NCBI GenBank assembly: GCA_027338645.1 | Contig: DAHWSH010000011.1 | Location: 62,001 to 126,000, forward strand | DNA: 64,000 nt | Reading direction: 5' to 3' | Source: JAJZIH01 sp021785265 | Lineage (GTDB): Bacteria > Pseudomonadota > Gammaproteobacteria > JAKAQQ01 | In this document: in pieces, positions 43,061 to 52,002 of the stretch | Layout: each line of letters opens with the position of its first letter | How positions within the stretch are numbered: the first letter of the stretch is position 1 | Program-made: the position numbers and the translations under genes | The notes under the pieces: model-generated | Databases searched by the model: none | What the model was told of the DNA's origin: nothing | Seen by the model: the letters and a program-made list of their open reading frames with translations, nothing else

Positions 43061-43630
43061 ATGAAACCACAATCTTTACAGAGTCATGGCTGGCATCAAC
43101 CCGACTGGTGGACGGGTGCGCGTGACGACCCGATCTGGCCATGGCTCACCGACGAGAGTTCTCTGACCGCGAAGCTCAGAAAATGGGCCGGTGACCATCT
43201 CCGGTTGGTCCGCTTTGCGGAAGTGCACACTCGCTTTGATTCGGAGGACATCCACTTTCTCGGTTCACCTGCGTCCATTTCCGGCCTCCGACGTGAGGTT
43301 GCTTTTTTTTCAGAATCCGAACCCTGGGTATTTGCCTCTACCCTGATTCCAGACGAGACTCTCCAAGGGGAGCCTTGGTTGGTCCAACTGGGAACCACCC
43401 CGCTCGGGGACCGCTTATTTGGAGAAAAAAGGGGTCAGAGAGTCCGACTCGAAATCGCCCAAGTGAGGACAGGGCAGCCGCTCTACGAAGCTTCCCGCTC
43501 ACAACTGGGGCACCTTCCCACCTGGTTTTGGGCACGTCGTTCCCTTTTTCGGGTAGGCCGCCATTCACTCATCGTGCAGGACGGCTTTATCGGATCCGGG
43601 GCTCCCTGGAGGGGCACCTCGAGTTTCTAA
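43061..43630 (+). CDS. ubiC: Chorismate lyase-like protein (UbiC) with altered active site
   Basis: UbiC splits chorismate to 4-hydroxybenzoate and pyruvate, the entry to ubiquinone synthesis. This 189-residue protein has the family core: SEPWVFASTLIP, LGTTPLGDRLF and ARRSLFRVGRHSLIVQDGF. Aligned by eye to E. coli UbiC, active-site Arg76 corresponds to Ser93 and Glu155 to Asp174, so catalysis may differ. The context of ubiE, ubiJ and a ubiB-like start in the window supports a ubiquinone role. It follows recG by 81 bases. Confidence 0.82.
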   Translation: MKPQSLQSHGWHQPDWWTGARDDPIWPWLTDESSLTAKLRKWAGDHLRLVRFAEVHTRFDSEDIHFLGSPASISGLRREVAFFSESEPWVFASTLIPDETLQGEPWLVQLGTTPLGDRLFGEKRGQRVRLEIAQVRTGQPLYEASRSQLGHLPTWFWARRSLFRVGRHSLIVQDGFIGSGAPWRGTSSF

Positions 43631-43648
43631 CCCCCCGATGAGCCGGAT

Positions 43649-43677
43649 TTGGCATCCGGAAGTCTGTACTATAGGAT
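43649..43677 (+). promoter_or_regulatory. candidate promoter of the S10 carboxypeptidase gene
   Basis: TTGGCA (43649-43654) and TAGGAT (43672-43677), 17 bases apart, about 90 bases before the ATG at 43769. The -10 matches four of six positions, so the call is tentative. Confidence 0.35.
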
Positions 43678-43768
43678 AGCAGGCGTGCGCCGGGGTCCTT
43701 TATCTCTGGCCGACACTCTCTCACAGCCGCGATGGCCCTCAAGAAAACAGGACAGGAGATTCCACTCA

Positions 43769-45307
43769 ATGCGTCAACTCGGCAAAACCAGTCTACTGGT
43801 CATTCTGGGCCTGGTTCCAACAGGAGCCTGGGCACGACTCCCCGTCCAAGGCGCTGCTCTCCCTGCCCATCCGATACGCGAGCGTCGTAGTGTCAGTCAT
43901 GGAGTGGTTGTAGTGGATGGCCACCGCATTCCCTATACCGCAACTGCGGGAACGATCATCCTCAAAAACCAAAAGAATCAGCCGACAGCCAGCGTATTTT
44001 ACGTCGCCTATACCCGTTCCGGCGTCCGTCACCCTACACAGCGTCCAATCACCTTTGTCTACAACGGCGGACCTGGTTCTTCTTCCGTCTGGCTACTCAT
44101 GGGCGGGCTCGGTGCCGTACGGGCCGTCACGGCTAATGCCCAAGTCACTCCACCTCCACTCTACCGCGTGATTTCTAGTCCATCGAGCCTATTACCGGTC
44201 ACCGACTTGGTGTTCATCGATGCCGTTGGTACCGGATACAGTCATGTGGTCGGGGTTGGCCGAAACAAAGATTTCTGGGGAGTCGATGCCGACGTGCGGT
44301 CTTTTGGCCAGTTTATCGAGCGCTACATCAGCCAGAACGACCGCTGGAACTCGCCCAAGTTCCTGCTCGGGGAAAGCTACGGGACCACCCGATCAGCCAA
44401 TCTTGTGGATTACCTGGAGAGACAAGGCATCAGCTGCAATGGCGTGATCCTGCTTTCCTCAGTCTTAAACTACGGGGATTCTTGGCCCGGAACTGATCTG
44501 CGTTACGTGACCTATCTTCCGTCCTATACGGCCGTTGCCTGGTATCATCATGCACTACCCGAACATCCAGCGCATCTCGCCCCCCTCATCCGCAAAGTTG
44601 AGCGGTTTGCCCGAACCTCCTACGCCTATGCCCTTTTCCAAGGGAGCCGTCTCAGCCCGGCCAAAAAAACTGCTGTGCTGGACAAGCTGCACCGGTATAC
44701 AGGTCTCAGCACACGCTTTCTCTCTGCGGTCCACCTGCGGGTGACCCCGAGCCGTTTTCGAGCCCAGCTGCTGAGAGATCGGGGGCAGGAACAGTTTGTT
44801 GGTCGACTCGATGCCCGCTTCACCGGAACCAACCGTGATGGGGCAGAGGAGTTTCCAGACTATGGTGCGCTGATGGCTGCTGTCTCGCCCGCTTTCACAG
44901 CGGCATTCAACTGGTATGTCCGCGAGCGCCTGCATTACTGGGCTCATCGCCCTTACCAGGTGATGAACGGTCAGGTCATCCAGAAATGGAAATGGAATCA
45001 TCGTTTCCCGCGGGCAGGGTACGCCTGGCCCCTGCCTGATGTTGCACCCAATCTGGCGGACGCGATGAGAAAAAACCCCTATCTCCAGATTTTTTCCGGC
45101 AACGGTTATTTTGACCTCGCCACACCGTTCTACAAGACCGAATTTGACTTTGCCCATATGAAACTTCCTCACCGCCTCATGACACAGATCCATTTCCACT
45201 TCTACCACTCCGGGCACATGCTCTACCTTCACCCAGCCACGCTGGCTCATCTCGACCGCAACCTGATCCAGTTCTATCACGAGGTTCTGGCTAGGGACTA
45301 CCGGTAA
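43769..45307 (+). CDS. Exported serine carboxypeptidase (S10 family)
   Basis: A 512-residue exported peptidase that removes C-terminal residues, usually at acidic pH. The signal peptide runs RQLGKTSLLVILGLVPTGAWA. The triad is complete: Ser in LLGESYGTTR, Asp in FSGNGYFDLATPF and His in FYHSGHMLYLH; the oxyanion motif VYNGGPGSSS is intact. The ATG at 43769 follows AGGAG by ten bases; the in-frame region before it is unlike a signal peptide. The amino-acid permease 25 bases downstream may import its products. S10 enzymes are notable in acid-loving bacteria. Confidence 0.93.
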   Translation: MRQLGKTSLLVILGLVPTGAWARLPVQGAALPAHPIRERRSVSHGVVVVDGHRIPYTATAGTIILKNQKNQPTASVFYVAYTRSGVRHPTQRPITFVYNGGPGSSSVWLLMGGLGAVRAVTANAQVTPPPLYRVISSPSSLLPVTDLVFIDAVGTGYSHVVGVGRNKDFWGVDADVRSFGQFIERYISQNDRWNSPKFLLGESYGTTRSANLVDYLERQGISCNGVILLSSVLNYGDSWPGTDLRYVTYLPSYTAVAWYHHALPEHPAHLAPLIRKVERFARTSYAYALFQGSRLSPAKKTAVLDKLHRYTGLSTRFLSAVHLRVTPSRFRAQLLRDRGQEQFVGRLDARFTGTNRDGAEEFPDYGALMAAVSPAFTAAFNWYVRERLHYWAHRPYQVMNGQVIQKWKWNHRFPRAGYAWPLPDVAPNLADAMRKNPYLQIFSGNGYFDLATPFYKTEFDFAHMKLPHRLMTQIHFHFYHSGHMLYLHPATLAHLDRNLIQFYHEVLARDYR

Positions 45308-45332
45308 GCCGTTTCGCCAGGAGATACCGGAT

Positions 45333-46763
45333 ATGCGCCGGACTGTTTCCGCGTCACAGACATTGGACCGAGATGCGGTCGGGTTCTGGCAGCTGACCTA
45401 CCAATCGATCTCGCTGATTGCCCCGGCAGGCGCAATGGCTGCGACCCTGACTGGTGCCGCCGTCTATGCACGGGGCGCTCTCCCCTTGGCCATGCTGGCT
45501 GGCGTCATCACGGCGGGCCTCATGATCAATACCACCCTCCAGTTCGCCAAATCGATTGCCTCGGCCGGAGGGTTTTACAACTATATTGCCCACGGACTGG
45601 GAAGCCGGTGGGCGGTTTATGGTGCCTTTTTATTTCTCATTTCCTACTTCAATATCTTGACCAATGCCACCATTTTCGTCGGTGGTGTCTTCCTCCCCGG
45701 GGTCTTCCACCATTTCTTGGGTATCGCCTCCCCAGAGTGGCTTTGGTGGCCTGTGACCCTCCTGTTTTACGGGGTGGTGCTCCTGTTGGCGCTCAAGGGT
45801 ATCCGGCCCTCACTGCGTTACGCGGTCTGGACCGGGACTGTCGAAATTGTCGTTCTCCTCGCCCTGTCGGTCCTGCTGATTGTCTACTCTCCGCATCCCG
45901 TGTCGTGGGAAGTACTGAACCCTCTGTGGGCCAAAGGTGGTCTGAGCGGCTTCGGACATGGGGTCCTGATCGCCATGTTCGCCGTTTCCGGATCCTCGGC
46001 GGCAGTCGCTCTGGGTGAGGAAACACGGTCACCCCAAAAACGCATACGCTGGGCCGTCATCGCAGCTTTTCTCTTCTCTTCCGTCTTGTTCCTGCTCATG
46101 GCCTATGCACTGACCGTAGCCTGGGGCTATACCCAAATGGGCAGTTTTGCCCGGTCGCTCGTTCCCGGAGCCATCCTCATCCAAAAGGTACTTCATTCGT
46201 CCGTCCTGGCCTGGTTTATCCTTCTGCTGATCGCGAACTCGATGCTCGCTGGAAGTCTGGCCCCCTTGCTCAGTTGCGCGAGGATGATCTTCGCACTCAG
46301 TCGTGACGGGATCGTCTTTCCGGAACGATTGGGGCAAACCGACGCGCGGCGCAATCCTTCACAGGCCCTGATTATGACCACGTTAGCCGCTGCGGCTCTC
46401 TCCTTGTGTACCGGATTCTGGCTGGGCCCATTTCATGGCTACATCTTGCTCATCACCTTGAGCAGCCTGGGACTTTTCCTGGGCCATATCCTAGCCAACT
46501 GCGCACTTGGGCCATTCTCTCGAAAAACGGGGCAGAGCCACTGGCTCCTACATTGGGTCATTCCGACAATGGCCTCACTGCTCATTGCGGCCGCCATGGT
46601 TTTGACGCTGGTTCCCCCTTCAGCCCGACTTGCCTTGGCTCCCCTTTTCATTTTTTTCACTCTCGGAATCGTCTGGTTGCGTCTACGCCGGGTACCACCG
46701 GAAAAAATAGCTGCTGCCGGGCATTTCAATGTGATTGATGAAATCTCTTCTCCCCCGCTTTAA
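45333..46763 (+). CDS. APC-family amino-acid permease
   Basis: A 476-residue inner-membrane transporter with about 12 helices. The first helix region is YQSISLIAPAGAMAATLTGAAVYARGALPLA, and a Gly-rich FAKSIASAGGFYNYIAHGLG follows, as in APC transporters. It starts 25 bases after the S10 carboxypeptidase, so a peptide-degradation and amino-acid-uptake unit is plausible. Substrate not identifiable. Confidence 0.88.
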   Translation: MRRTVSASQTLDRDAVGFWQLTYQSISLIAPAGAMAATLTGAAVYARGALPLAMLAGVITAGLMINTTLQFAKSIASAGGFYNYIAHGLGSRWAVYGAFLFLISYFNILTNATIFVGGVFLPGVFHHFLGIASPEWLWWPVTLLFYGVVLLLALKGIRPSLRYAVWTGTVEIVVLLALSVLLIVYSPHPVSWEVLNPLWAKGGLSGFGHGVLIAMFAVSGSSAAVALGEETRSPQKRIRWAVIAAFLFSSVLFLLMAYALTVAWGYTQMGSFARSLVPGAILIQKVLHSSVLAWFILLLIANSMLAGSLAPLLSCARMIFALSRDGIVFPERLGQTDARRNPSQALIMTTLAAAALSLCTGFWLGPFHGYILLITLSSLGLFLGHILANCALGPFSRKTGQSHWLLHWVIPTMASLLIAAAMVLTLVPPSARLALAPLFIFFTLGIVWLRLRRVPPEKIAAAGHFNVIDEISSPPL

Positions 46764-46852
46764 CTGCGAGTTCAACCCGGAATAATCTTCTCATCGCGAG
46801 ACGCCCTCGCAGATCACCAGACTCCCACCCCCAAAATCAGAGGCAGTCACTT

Positions 46853-46870
46853 AAGCGGTTAGAACCGTTT
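46853..46870. terminator. possible hairpin between convergent genes
   Basis: AAGCGGTT (46853-46860) and AACCGTTT (46863-46870) can pair, including one G-T pair, in the permease/lipoprotein convergent gap. The stem is short and no clear T tract follows. Confidence 0.3.
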
Positions 46871-46880
46871 AAACAGCCCT

Positions 46881-47369
46881 TCAGTTGAGTGGTTGAACTC
46901 GGACGATACCGTCCGGAGAGTAGAGAACTTGAACCCGTTCGCCGCTGGTCCAAGTGGTATGACCCTGCTGTTGAACGACTGCCATCAGGCGACCACTGTC
47001 CAGACGCACCGTCAGTTGTACACCAGGAACTTTTCCGGTCGAATGTCCAATGGCATGCCCTGCAATGGCGCCGAGCACCACACCGCCAACTGTGGCCAAA
47101 GCCGCCCCCCGGCCACCACCGAGCGCACTGCCTGCGATCCCGCCGGCAACCGCCCCGACTCCCGTTCCGATCTCACCGTTCGTGATCTGGCCGCGCGCCT
47201 GTCCTCCCGAAATGGTGACAAAACGGACCGCCACCAAGGTACCCAGACGCACTCGCTGAATCGCCCGTGCCTCACCCCGGTAATAGGAACTTCCTCCCAG
47301 ATTACTCGCACATCCAGCAAGCAGGACAGCCGCCACTAAAGCCGGAAAAAACAATAATTTGCGCATCAT
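46881..47369 (-). CDS. Glycine-zipper outer-membrane lipoprotein (SlyB/Pcp-like)
   Basis: A 162-residue lipoprotein with lipobox LLAGC (Cys19 or 20 depending on the first Met) and a glycine-zipper core (TGVGAVAGGIAGSALGGGRG ... LGAIAGHAIGHSTG). The C-terminus (VQLTVRLDSGRLMAVVQ...ERVQVLYSPDG) matches the SlyB/Pcp group. Such proteins stabilise the outer membrane and respond to envelope stress. Single gene, convergent with the permease. Confidence 0.88.
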   Translation of the reverse strand: MMRKLLFFPALVAAVLLAGCASNLGGSSYYRGEARAIQRVRLGTLVAVRFVTISGGQARGQITNGEIGTGVGAVAGGIAGSALGGGRGAALATVGGVVLGAIAGHAIGHSTGKVPGVQLTVRLDSGRLMAVVQQQGHTTWTSGERVQVLYSPDGIVRVQPLN

Positions 47370-47488
47370 GAGATCCTCGGTTTTCCTAACTGTTCAACAC
47401 CACCGGTCATGATAGCATGACGAATCGGTACTGCCTTCTTGGTAACGGTCGAGTCGCGTCTCGGTTGACCTGTGTTGTCCCGACCTCG

Positions 47489-50284
47489 CTAGTGTCCTGC
47501 ACCGCTCTCATAAGCCGATACAGGGGCTTTCCGATGTGCTGCGTACTGCTTGAGGTAGGCCATAACCGCCTCATAGGATCTCCAGCCTTTGCTGGCCACC
47601 CATTCCTGCTTCATCTGCTCCGGCCCTGAAACCTTGAGCAGCGTGGTCGGGGAATATGATTCCTGCGGACTCGGAGCCGGATTGGGGCCTGATCCCGCGC
47701 GCAGCACCTGTCGTGACTGGTACCAAGCTTTCCAGTCGGGTGGCAAATTATCCCCATGGACCCCGGCCTCCCGGCGCATCAGTGTGTAGTGGCTGCAAGC
47801 TCCTGCGTTGAAGGCGAGGCGGACCTGCATGGGCAGGACCGGGGTCTGGGCGTAGTCCGGATGGCGGGTCCAGAGACCGGAAAAGACCCTCGCGTTTTGA
47901 TCCCACTGCGACAAGGCAGGAAGATCAAAAATCGCCTCCACGGTCTTCAGGATATTGACCTGCGAGTACAGGTGTGTCTCAAGGTAACCCCTTTTGACCC
48001 AGGGACCGAGCGCGAGGGCTAGGGTGCGATGCGCATTGATGTGATCCGCTCCTGACTGGGCATCGTCCTCCGTCACGAACACCACCATGTGCCTCCACTG
48101 AGGCGTGGTCGAAAGGTAATGAACGAGACGGGCGGTTGCAAAGTCGTTGTTGGCGACATAGTAGTCCGGCGTGTAGTAACAAGGCGAACGGCCTGCCGTA
48201 TGGTCGTCTGGCAACCAGATATAGATGAAATGCGGGAAACGGGCACCGGGATGGGCTTTGAGCCAATCCACGGCCCGGCGTTCCCGGTACGTATCGAGGA
48301 GCATCCGGTCCCATCCCGGCACTTGCATGGCCAAGTGTTTCCGCATCGCTGCGGAAATGTTGCCCGACTCGGACCTTGAGACAAACTCGCCAAAATCTTC
48401 GAACGACACCCCGTGGTCGAGGAGATCGTTGAAAAGGAAGAGACGGCCCGGATAACTGATCCAGGGGTTAGACCAGGCACCGAGCGCTGAAAGGTTCTCA
48501 TAGATCGCGTACGGGTTATCCACTCCGAGGGGCATCCCTCCTGTCCCTGTTGCGCCGCCCGGGATCAGGGACTGCGTCCACCCAGGGTTGGCAACCAGTC
48601 CCCGGCCTGAATAGTATTCAGGCCAGGTCCGCTGCACGAAATCGGAATCCGATGCAGCAGTCGTCCACTGGTGACCTTGTGCAGTTACTTCTCCGTCCGC
48701 CATGAAATTCACGAACAGGGTTTCCCGCTGTGCCAAGTTGTAAAGATTGGGAAGCTCCCGCGGCCCATAGAGATCCAGGTGAGGATCGGCCCAATGTCCC
48801 GCTGCCCGGTAGTCGCCCAGATCCTCGTCAAAGGTTTTGTTTTCCCTCAGGATGAAAACCACATACCGGATATGTCGGCGCAACCAGCGGGCGGTCCGCA
48901 GGTTCGCCTCATGGCGAGCCGTGCGCTGGCCCAGCGCAAAGCCGTCATCCTTGAGGACATCACGGGTCCATCCGGACCTATGTTGCGACAGGGTAGCAAG
49001 ATCAATCTTCTGCAGGAGACCCCCCATCATGTCGCCCACCCATTGGTGGTCGACATTGGGTCCGGAACCCAAACCCTTGGCAGATGCTATGTAGAGCACC
49101 CCACCCCGGACCGCCAGTGCCGTTGGATACCAACCGGTAGGAATCAGTGCGAGCCGCTTCCCGCTTTTGAGGGAGAAGACGGCAACGTCGTTATTGCCAG
49201 CATTCGCTACGAAAATCCGGCCCCGCGACACCGCCAAGGCGTCGGGATAGCTGCCGGGGGGGGAGAGAGGATATGGACTGTCATCCAACTCCCCCGTCGC
49301 CCGGAGGGAACGGACATCCACACGGGCCACCTGGTCCAGATTCGACAGGGCAACCAGCACATCCGGGGTTCCTGGAATGATGGCCATCGCGGTGGGATGG
49401 ATCCCGGCTCGGGTATTTCCGGGACCTGTGGGTGGACCAAGCCGTATGGTCCCGATAAGTCGCAGGTGCCTGGGTTCTACTACCGCTACCCGGTCACTCC
49501 CCCAGAGACTCACGACGAGCCGCCGTCCTTGATCGGCAAAGGTCAGGGCAAAGGGATACGGGCCGACATTGAGATAATGAATATGACCATTCTTGAGGTC
49601 GATACGCGCGACGCTGTTCGCCAAAAGACCAGTTACGAACAGATGGTGACCTTGCGGGCCTGCTGCAACCGCATCCGGGTAGAACAGACGATGAGCAATG
49701 GCATGATGTCCAGCGTAATGATAGGGATACTGGTGGCTCGGGAAGCGCTGCCACGTCAGTGGATAGCGCCGCAGAACCACGACACGATTCTCCTTCTGGG
49801 CCAAGGCCAATACATCGTCACTCACACCTCCGGCCACGAAGAGTCTCTTCCCATGCACACTGAGAGCCAGGCCCTGAAAGAAACTCTGGTGCCCAATCGC
49901 TGTCCTGCCGCCTCCACGGGCACTCCTCAAAAGACCCGCCGGGCCCTTTGTTGCCACGAGCCGGGTCACTTCCCTCAATGAGCGGGTGGAATAGAGCGTG
50001 ACGTCCTGGTCTCGGGTAGCACCATTATTGAGTACCGCTATGTCGGGCCCCCAAGGCAAGAGGGCCGTAACAAAATTCAGCGTACCCTGAATGCGGCCGC
50101 GCGGAGAAACGATGCGCCCAGTCGGCAGCACATGAGAAAACCGGGCGGCATTGGCTTTCCGTACCACGACCGGTCCGATCACGTTCCTTCTGTTAGGTAT
50201 GGGCGCTGCATGTGCGTAAAGCGTCAGGGCAGTGCCAACCGCTCCACAAAGGGCAAAAATCCTCAGGAATCTAAAAGATTTCAT
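47489..50284 (-). CDS. PF04185-type phosphoesterase with N-terminal beta-propeller
   Basis: A 931-residue exported protein with a signal peptide (KSFRFLRIFALCGAVGTALT) and a seven-bladed YVTN-type propeller over about 45-480 (repeated DALAVSRGRIFVANAGNNDVAVFSL-like blades). The phosphoesterase domain starts at RYVVFILRENKTFDEDLGDY and includes WLPDDHTAGR and FVTEDDAQSGADHINAHRT, which supply metal-binding acids. Members act as acid phosphatases or phospholipases C. The ATG at 50284 is preceded by GAGGAG six bases away; the frame continues to 50344. A Pho-box-like array lies in the divergent gap with the porin. Confidence 0.87.
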   Translation of the reverse strand: MKSFRFLRIFALCGAVGTALTLYAHAAPIPNRRNVIGPVVVRKANAARFSHVLPTGRIVSPRGRIQGTLNFVTALLPWGPDIAVLNNGATRDQDVTLYSTRSLREVTRLVATKGPAGLLRSARGGGRTAIGHQSFFQGLALSVHGKRLFVAGGVSDDVLALAQKENRVVVLRRYPLTWQRFPSHQYPYHYAGHHAIAHRLFYPDAVAAGPQGHHLFVTGLLANSVARIDLKNGHIHYLNVGPYPFALTFADQGRRLVVSLWGSDRVAVVEPRHLRLIGTIRLGPPTGPGNTRAGIHPTAMAIIPGTPDVLVALSNLDQVARVDVRSLRATGELDDSPYPLSPPGSYPDALAVSRGRIFVANAGNNDVAVFSLKSGKRLALIPTGWYPTALAVRGGVLYIASAKGLGSGPNVDHQWVGDMMGGLLQKIDLATLSQHRSGWTRDVLKDDGFALGQRTARHEANLRTARWLRRHIRYVVFILRENKTFDEDLGDYRAAGHWADPHLDLYGPRELPNLYNLAQRETLFVNFMADGEVTAQGHQWTTAASDSDFVQRTWPEYYSGRGLVANPGWTQSLIPGGATGTGGMPLGVDNPYAIYENLSALGAWSNPWISYPGRLFLFNDLLDHGVSFEDFGEFVSRSESGNISAAMRKHLAMQVPGWDRMLLDTYRERRAVDWLKAHPGARFPHFIYIWLPDDHTAGRSPCYYTPDYYVANNDFATARLVHYLSTTPQWRHMVVFVTEDDAQSGADHINAHRTLALALGPWVKRGYLETHLYSQVNILKTVEAIFDLPALSQWDQNARVFSGLWTRHPDYAQTPVLPMQVRLAFNAGACSHYTLMRREAGVHGDNLPPDWKAWYQSRQVLRAGSGPNPAPSPQESYSPTTLLKVSGPEQMKQEWVASKGWRSYEAVMAYLKQYAAHRKAPVSAYESGAGH

Positions 50285-50458
50285 GTCATGCTCCTCAATA
50301 GCAAGGACGGCATTCGTTCTCCATCGGCAGCTTTTCATAAACACTGCAGGATCGGGCCAAGGGGATTTCGGTCATCCTAGCATGCCGCTCAACTAACACG
50401 TTCCTGCTACATCGCAGTCAACTTTATCTTGAAGGCTTTTACCGAGGATCCGGCAAGG

Positions 50459-50497
50459 TGTCACAACATTGTCATGTTTGTGATTTAACTTTGTCAC
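50459..50497. promoter_or_regulatory. Pho-box-like array of 11-bp-phased TGTCA repeats
   Basis: TGTCAC at 50459-50464, TGTCAT at 50470-50475 and TGTCAC at 50492-50497 are offset by 11 and 22 bases; the skipped position (50481) reads TGATTT. An 11-bp direct repeat of TGTCA is the PhoB binding pattern. The array sits between the divergent phosphoesterase and porin genes, 25 bases before the porin ATG and about 175 from the phosphoesterase ATG. Confidence 0.6.
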
Positions 50498-50521
50498 ACC
50501 TCAGCAACATCTCTCGATCCA

Positions 50522-51877
50522 ATGCCCACTTATTTGCCCGGCTATTCATCTCAACCCCGAGGAGCCAGATGGCGCATCCTCCTAATCCTCGCCGTCGCAG
50601 GACTGGCCAGCATTCCGCTCGCCGTGGCCCGATCGACCAAGCACAGCCACCATCGTCGCCTCACTCTCGGCAATCTGGGCACACTGACTGGCCGCTTCCG
50701 GGACTATGACTTTGCCCGCTGGTACGAAAACTCTTCAGCCCCACTCGACCAGCACGCCAACGGTCTGGCCGGTCTCTTCAACTTCCGTTCAAGGCGCTTT
50801 GGCGGCCACTGGCGTGGACATGCCAGTTTTTACGTCGCGACCGATCTTTTCGGAGTCAACAACTCCCAGATGGACTATCGGGCCTTAGATACCACTCTCT
50901 TCGGAACCCACACGCTGCAGAGTCTTGGCCAAGCTTACCTGACCTACCAGCAGGCCGATTTCCAGATCGGTGGCGGTGCCTTCCCTCTCAATACACCCTG
51001 GATGGGATCATCGGACTCACGACTGATCCCGGCGACCTACGAAGGGCTCTTCGGACGGTGGAGCCCGGCACCCGGCTGGACTCTGGAGGCTATTCGCGAG
51101 TTTCGCTGGAAAAGCAGAACCTCGTCGCGTTTTTCGGCCACCAACCTCTACAATTCCGCCGGTGTGGCAGACATCTACGGAGGCACACCGGATCCGGCAG
51201 TCGGTAATAGTCGGAACCCGGGCACACTCGCTCTGGGATCCGCCTGGGTCCAGAAAACCGTCCGGGCGAACCTCTGGTACTACGACTTCTACCATTTTGC
51301 CCAGATGGCCTACGGGAGTGGATCGCTCCACCTTCCTCTGCAAGGCACCAGTTTTCTCGTTGTCGGAATACAGGGGCTCCGCGAATGGAGCCAGCACTCC
51401 ACGTCACTCGGAATCCCTGTGTCAAGCTCGGTTTACGGTGCGGAGATCGGTCTGGGTTTCGCCTCCAGCCGATTGATCCTGAGCTATGACCGTATCCCGC
51501 AAGCGGTGAACGACTTTCGGAATGGAGCCGTTGTCTCGCCCTACACTTCGGGGTATGCGACAGACCCCCTCTACACCACTTCCATGACAGCCGGCTTGGT
51601 CGAAAAAGGCCCCGGCCAGGCACTCAAGCTGGCCTGGACCCAGTTTTTGGAGCACTCCTTCCGGATTATTCTGAGCGAAGCCGGCTACTGGACCACACCG
51701 AGCTACCCAGACACGCATGAAACGGACGTCGATCTGACCTGGTTTGCCGGGGGTTTGCTGAGAGGCCTTTCTGTACGAAACCGGCTGGGCATCGTGACCG
51801 GCATCAACGGACAATACGGAACTCCCGACCTCGGAACTTTCCTGTACGAGCGCCTCATGTTCCAGTACCGGTTTTAG
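50522..51877 (+). CDS. Outer-membrane porin-like beta-barrel
   Basis: A 451-residue protein with a signal region (residues 1-36 ending AVARS) and long alternating strands with aromatic girdles ending in a C-terminal Phe (MFQYRF), the usual barrel assembly signal. The layout resembles OprD-type porins (NGLAGLFNFRSRRFGG... TLGNLGTLTGRFRDYDF). Divergent from the phosphoesterase with the Pho-box-like array between. A phosphate- or phosphoester-related porin is an inference from that array. Function not provable from sequence. Confidence 0.8.
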   Translation: MPTYLPGYSSQPRGARWRILLILAVAGLASIPLAVARSTKHSHHRRLTLGNLGTLTGRFRDYDFARWYENSSAPLDQHANGLAGLFNFRSRRFGGHWRGHASFYVATDLFGVNNSQMDYRALDTTLFGTHTLQSLGQAYLTYQQADFQIGGGAFPLNTPWMGSSDSRLIPATYEGLFGRWSPAPGWTLEAIREFRWKSRTSSRFSATNLYNSAGVADIYGGTPDPAVGNSRNPGTLALGSAWVQKTVRANLWYYDFYHFAQMAYGSGSLHLPLQGTSFLVVGIQGLREWSQHSTSLGIPVSSSVYGAEIGLGFASSRLILSYDRIPQAVNDFRNGAVVSPYTSGYATDPLYTTSMTAGLVEKGPGQALKLAWTQFLEHSFRIILSEAGYWTTPSYPDTHETDVDLTWFAGGLLRGLSVRNRLGIVTGINGQYGTPDLGTFLYERLMFQYRF

Positions 51878-52002
51878 GCTCGTTCATTCGGGTTAGGGAA
51901 CTAGATCGGCTATTCCCGTTCTAAATCTCCCAAACCCTCTTTGTCGAGCGCGTCACAAAGACGCCGGGAGAGGGCGTACAACCCATACCCAGGATTTCTT
52001 CC

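Noticed and set aside
48671..49981. 436-codon frame on the plus strand
   Set aside because: It lies wholly inside the phosphoesterase gene on the other strand and has no domain resemblance.
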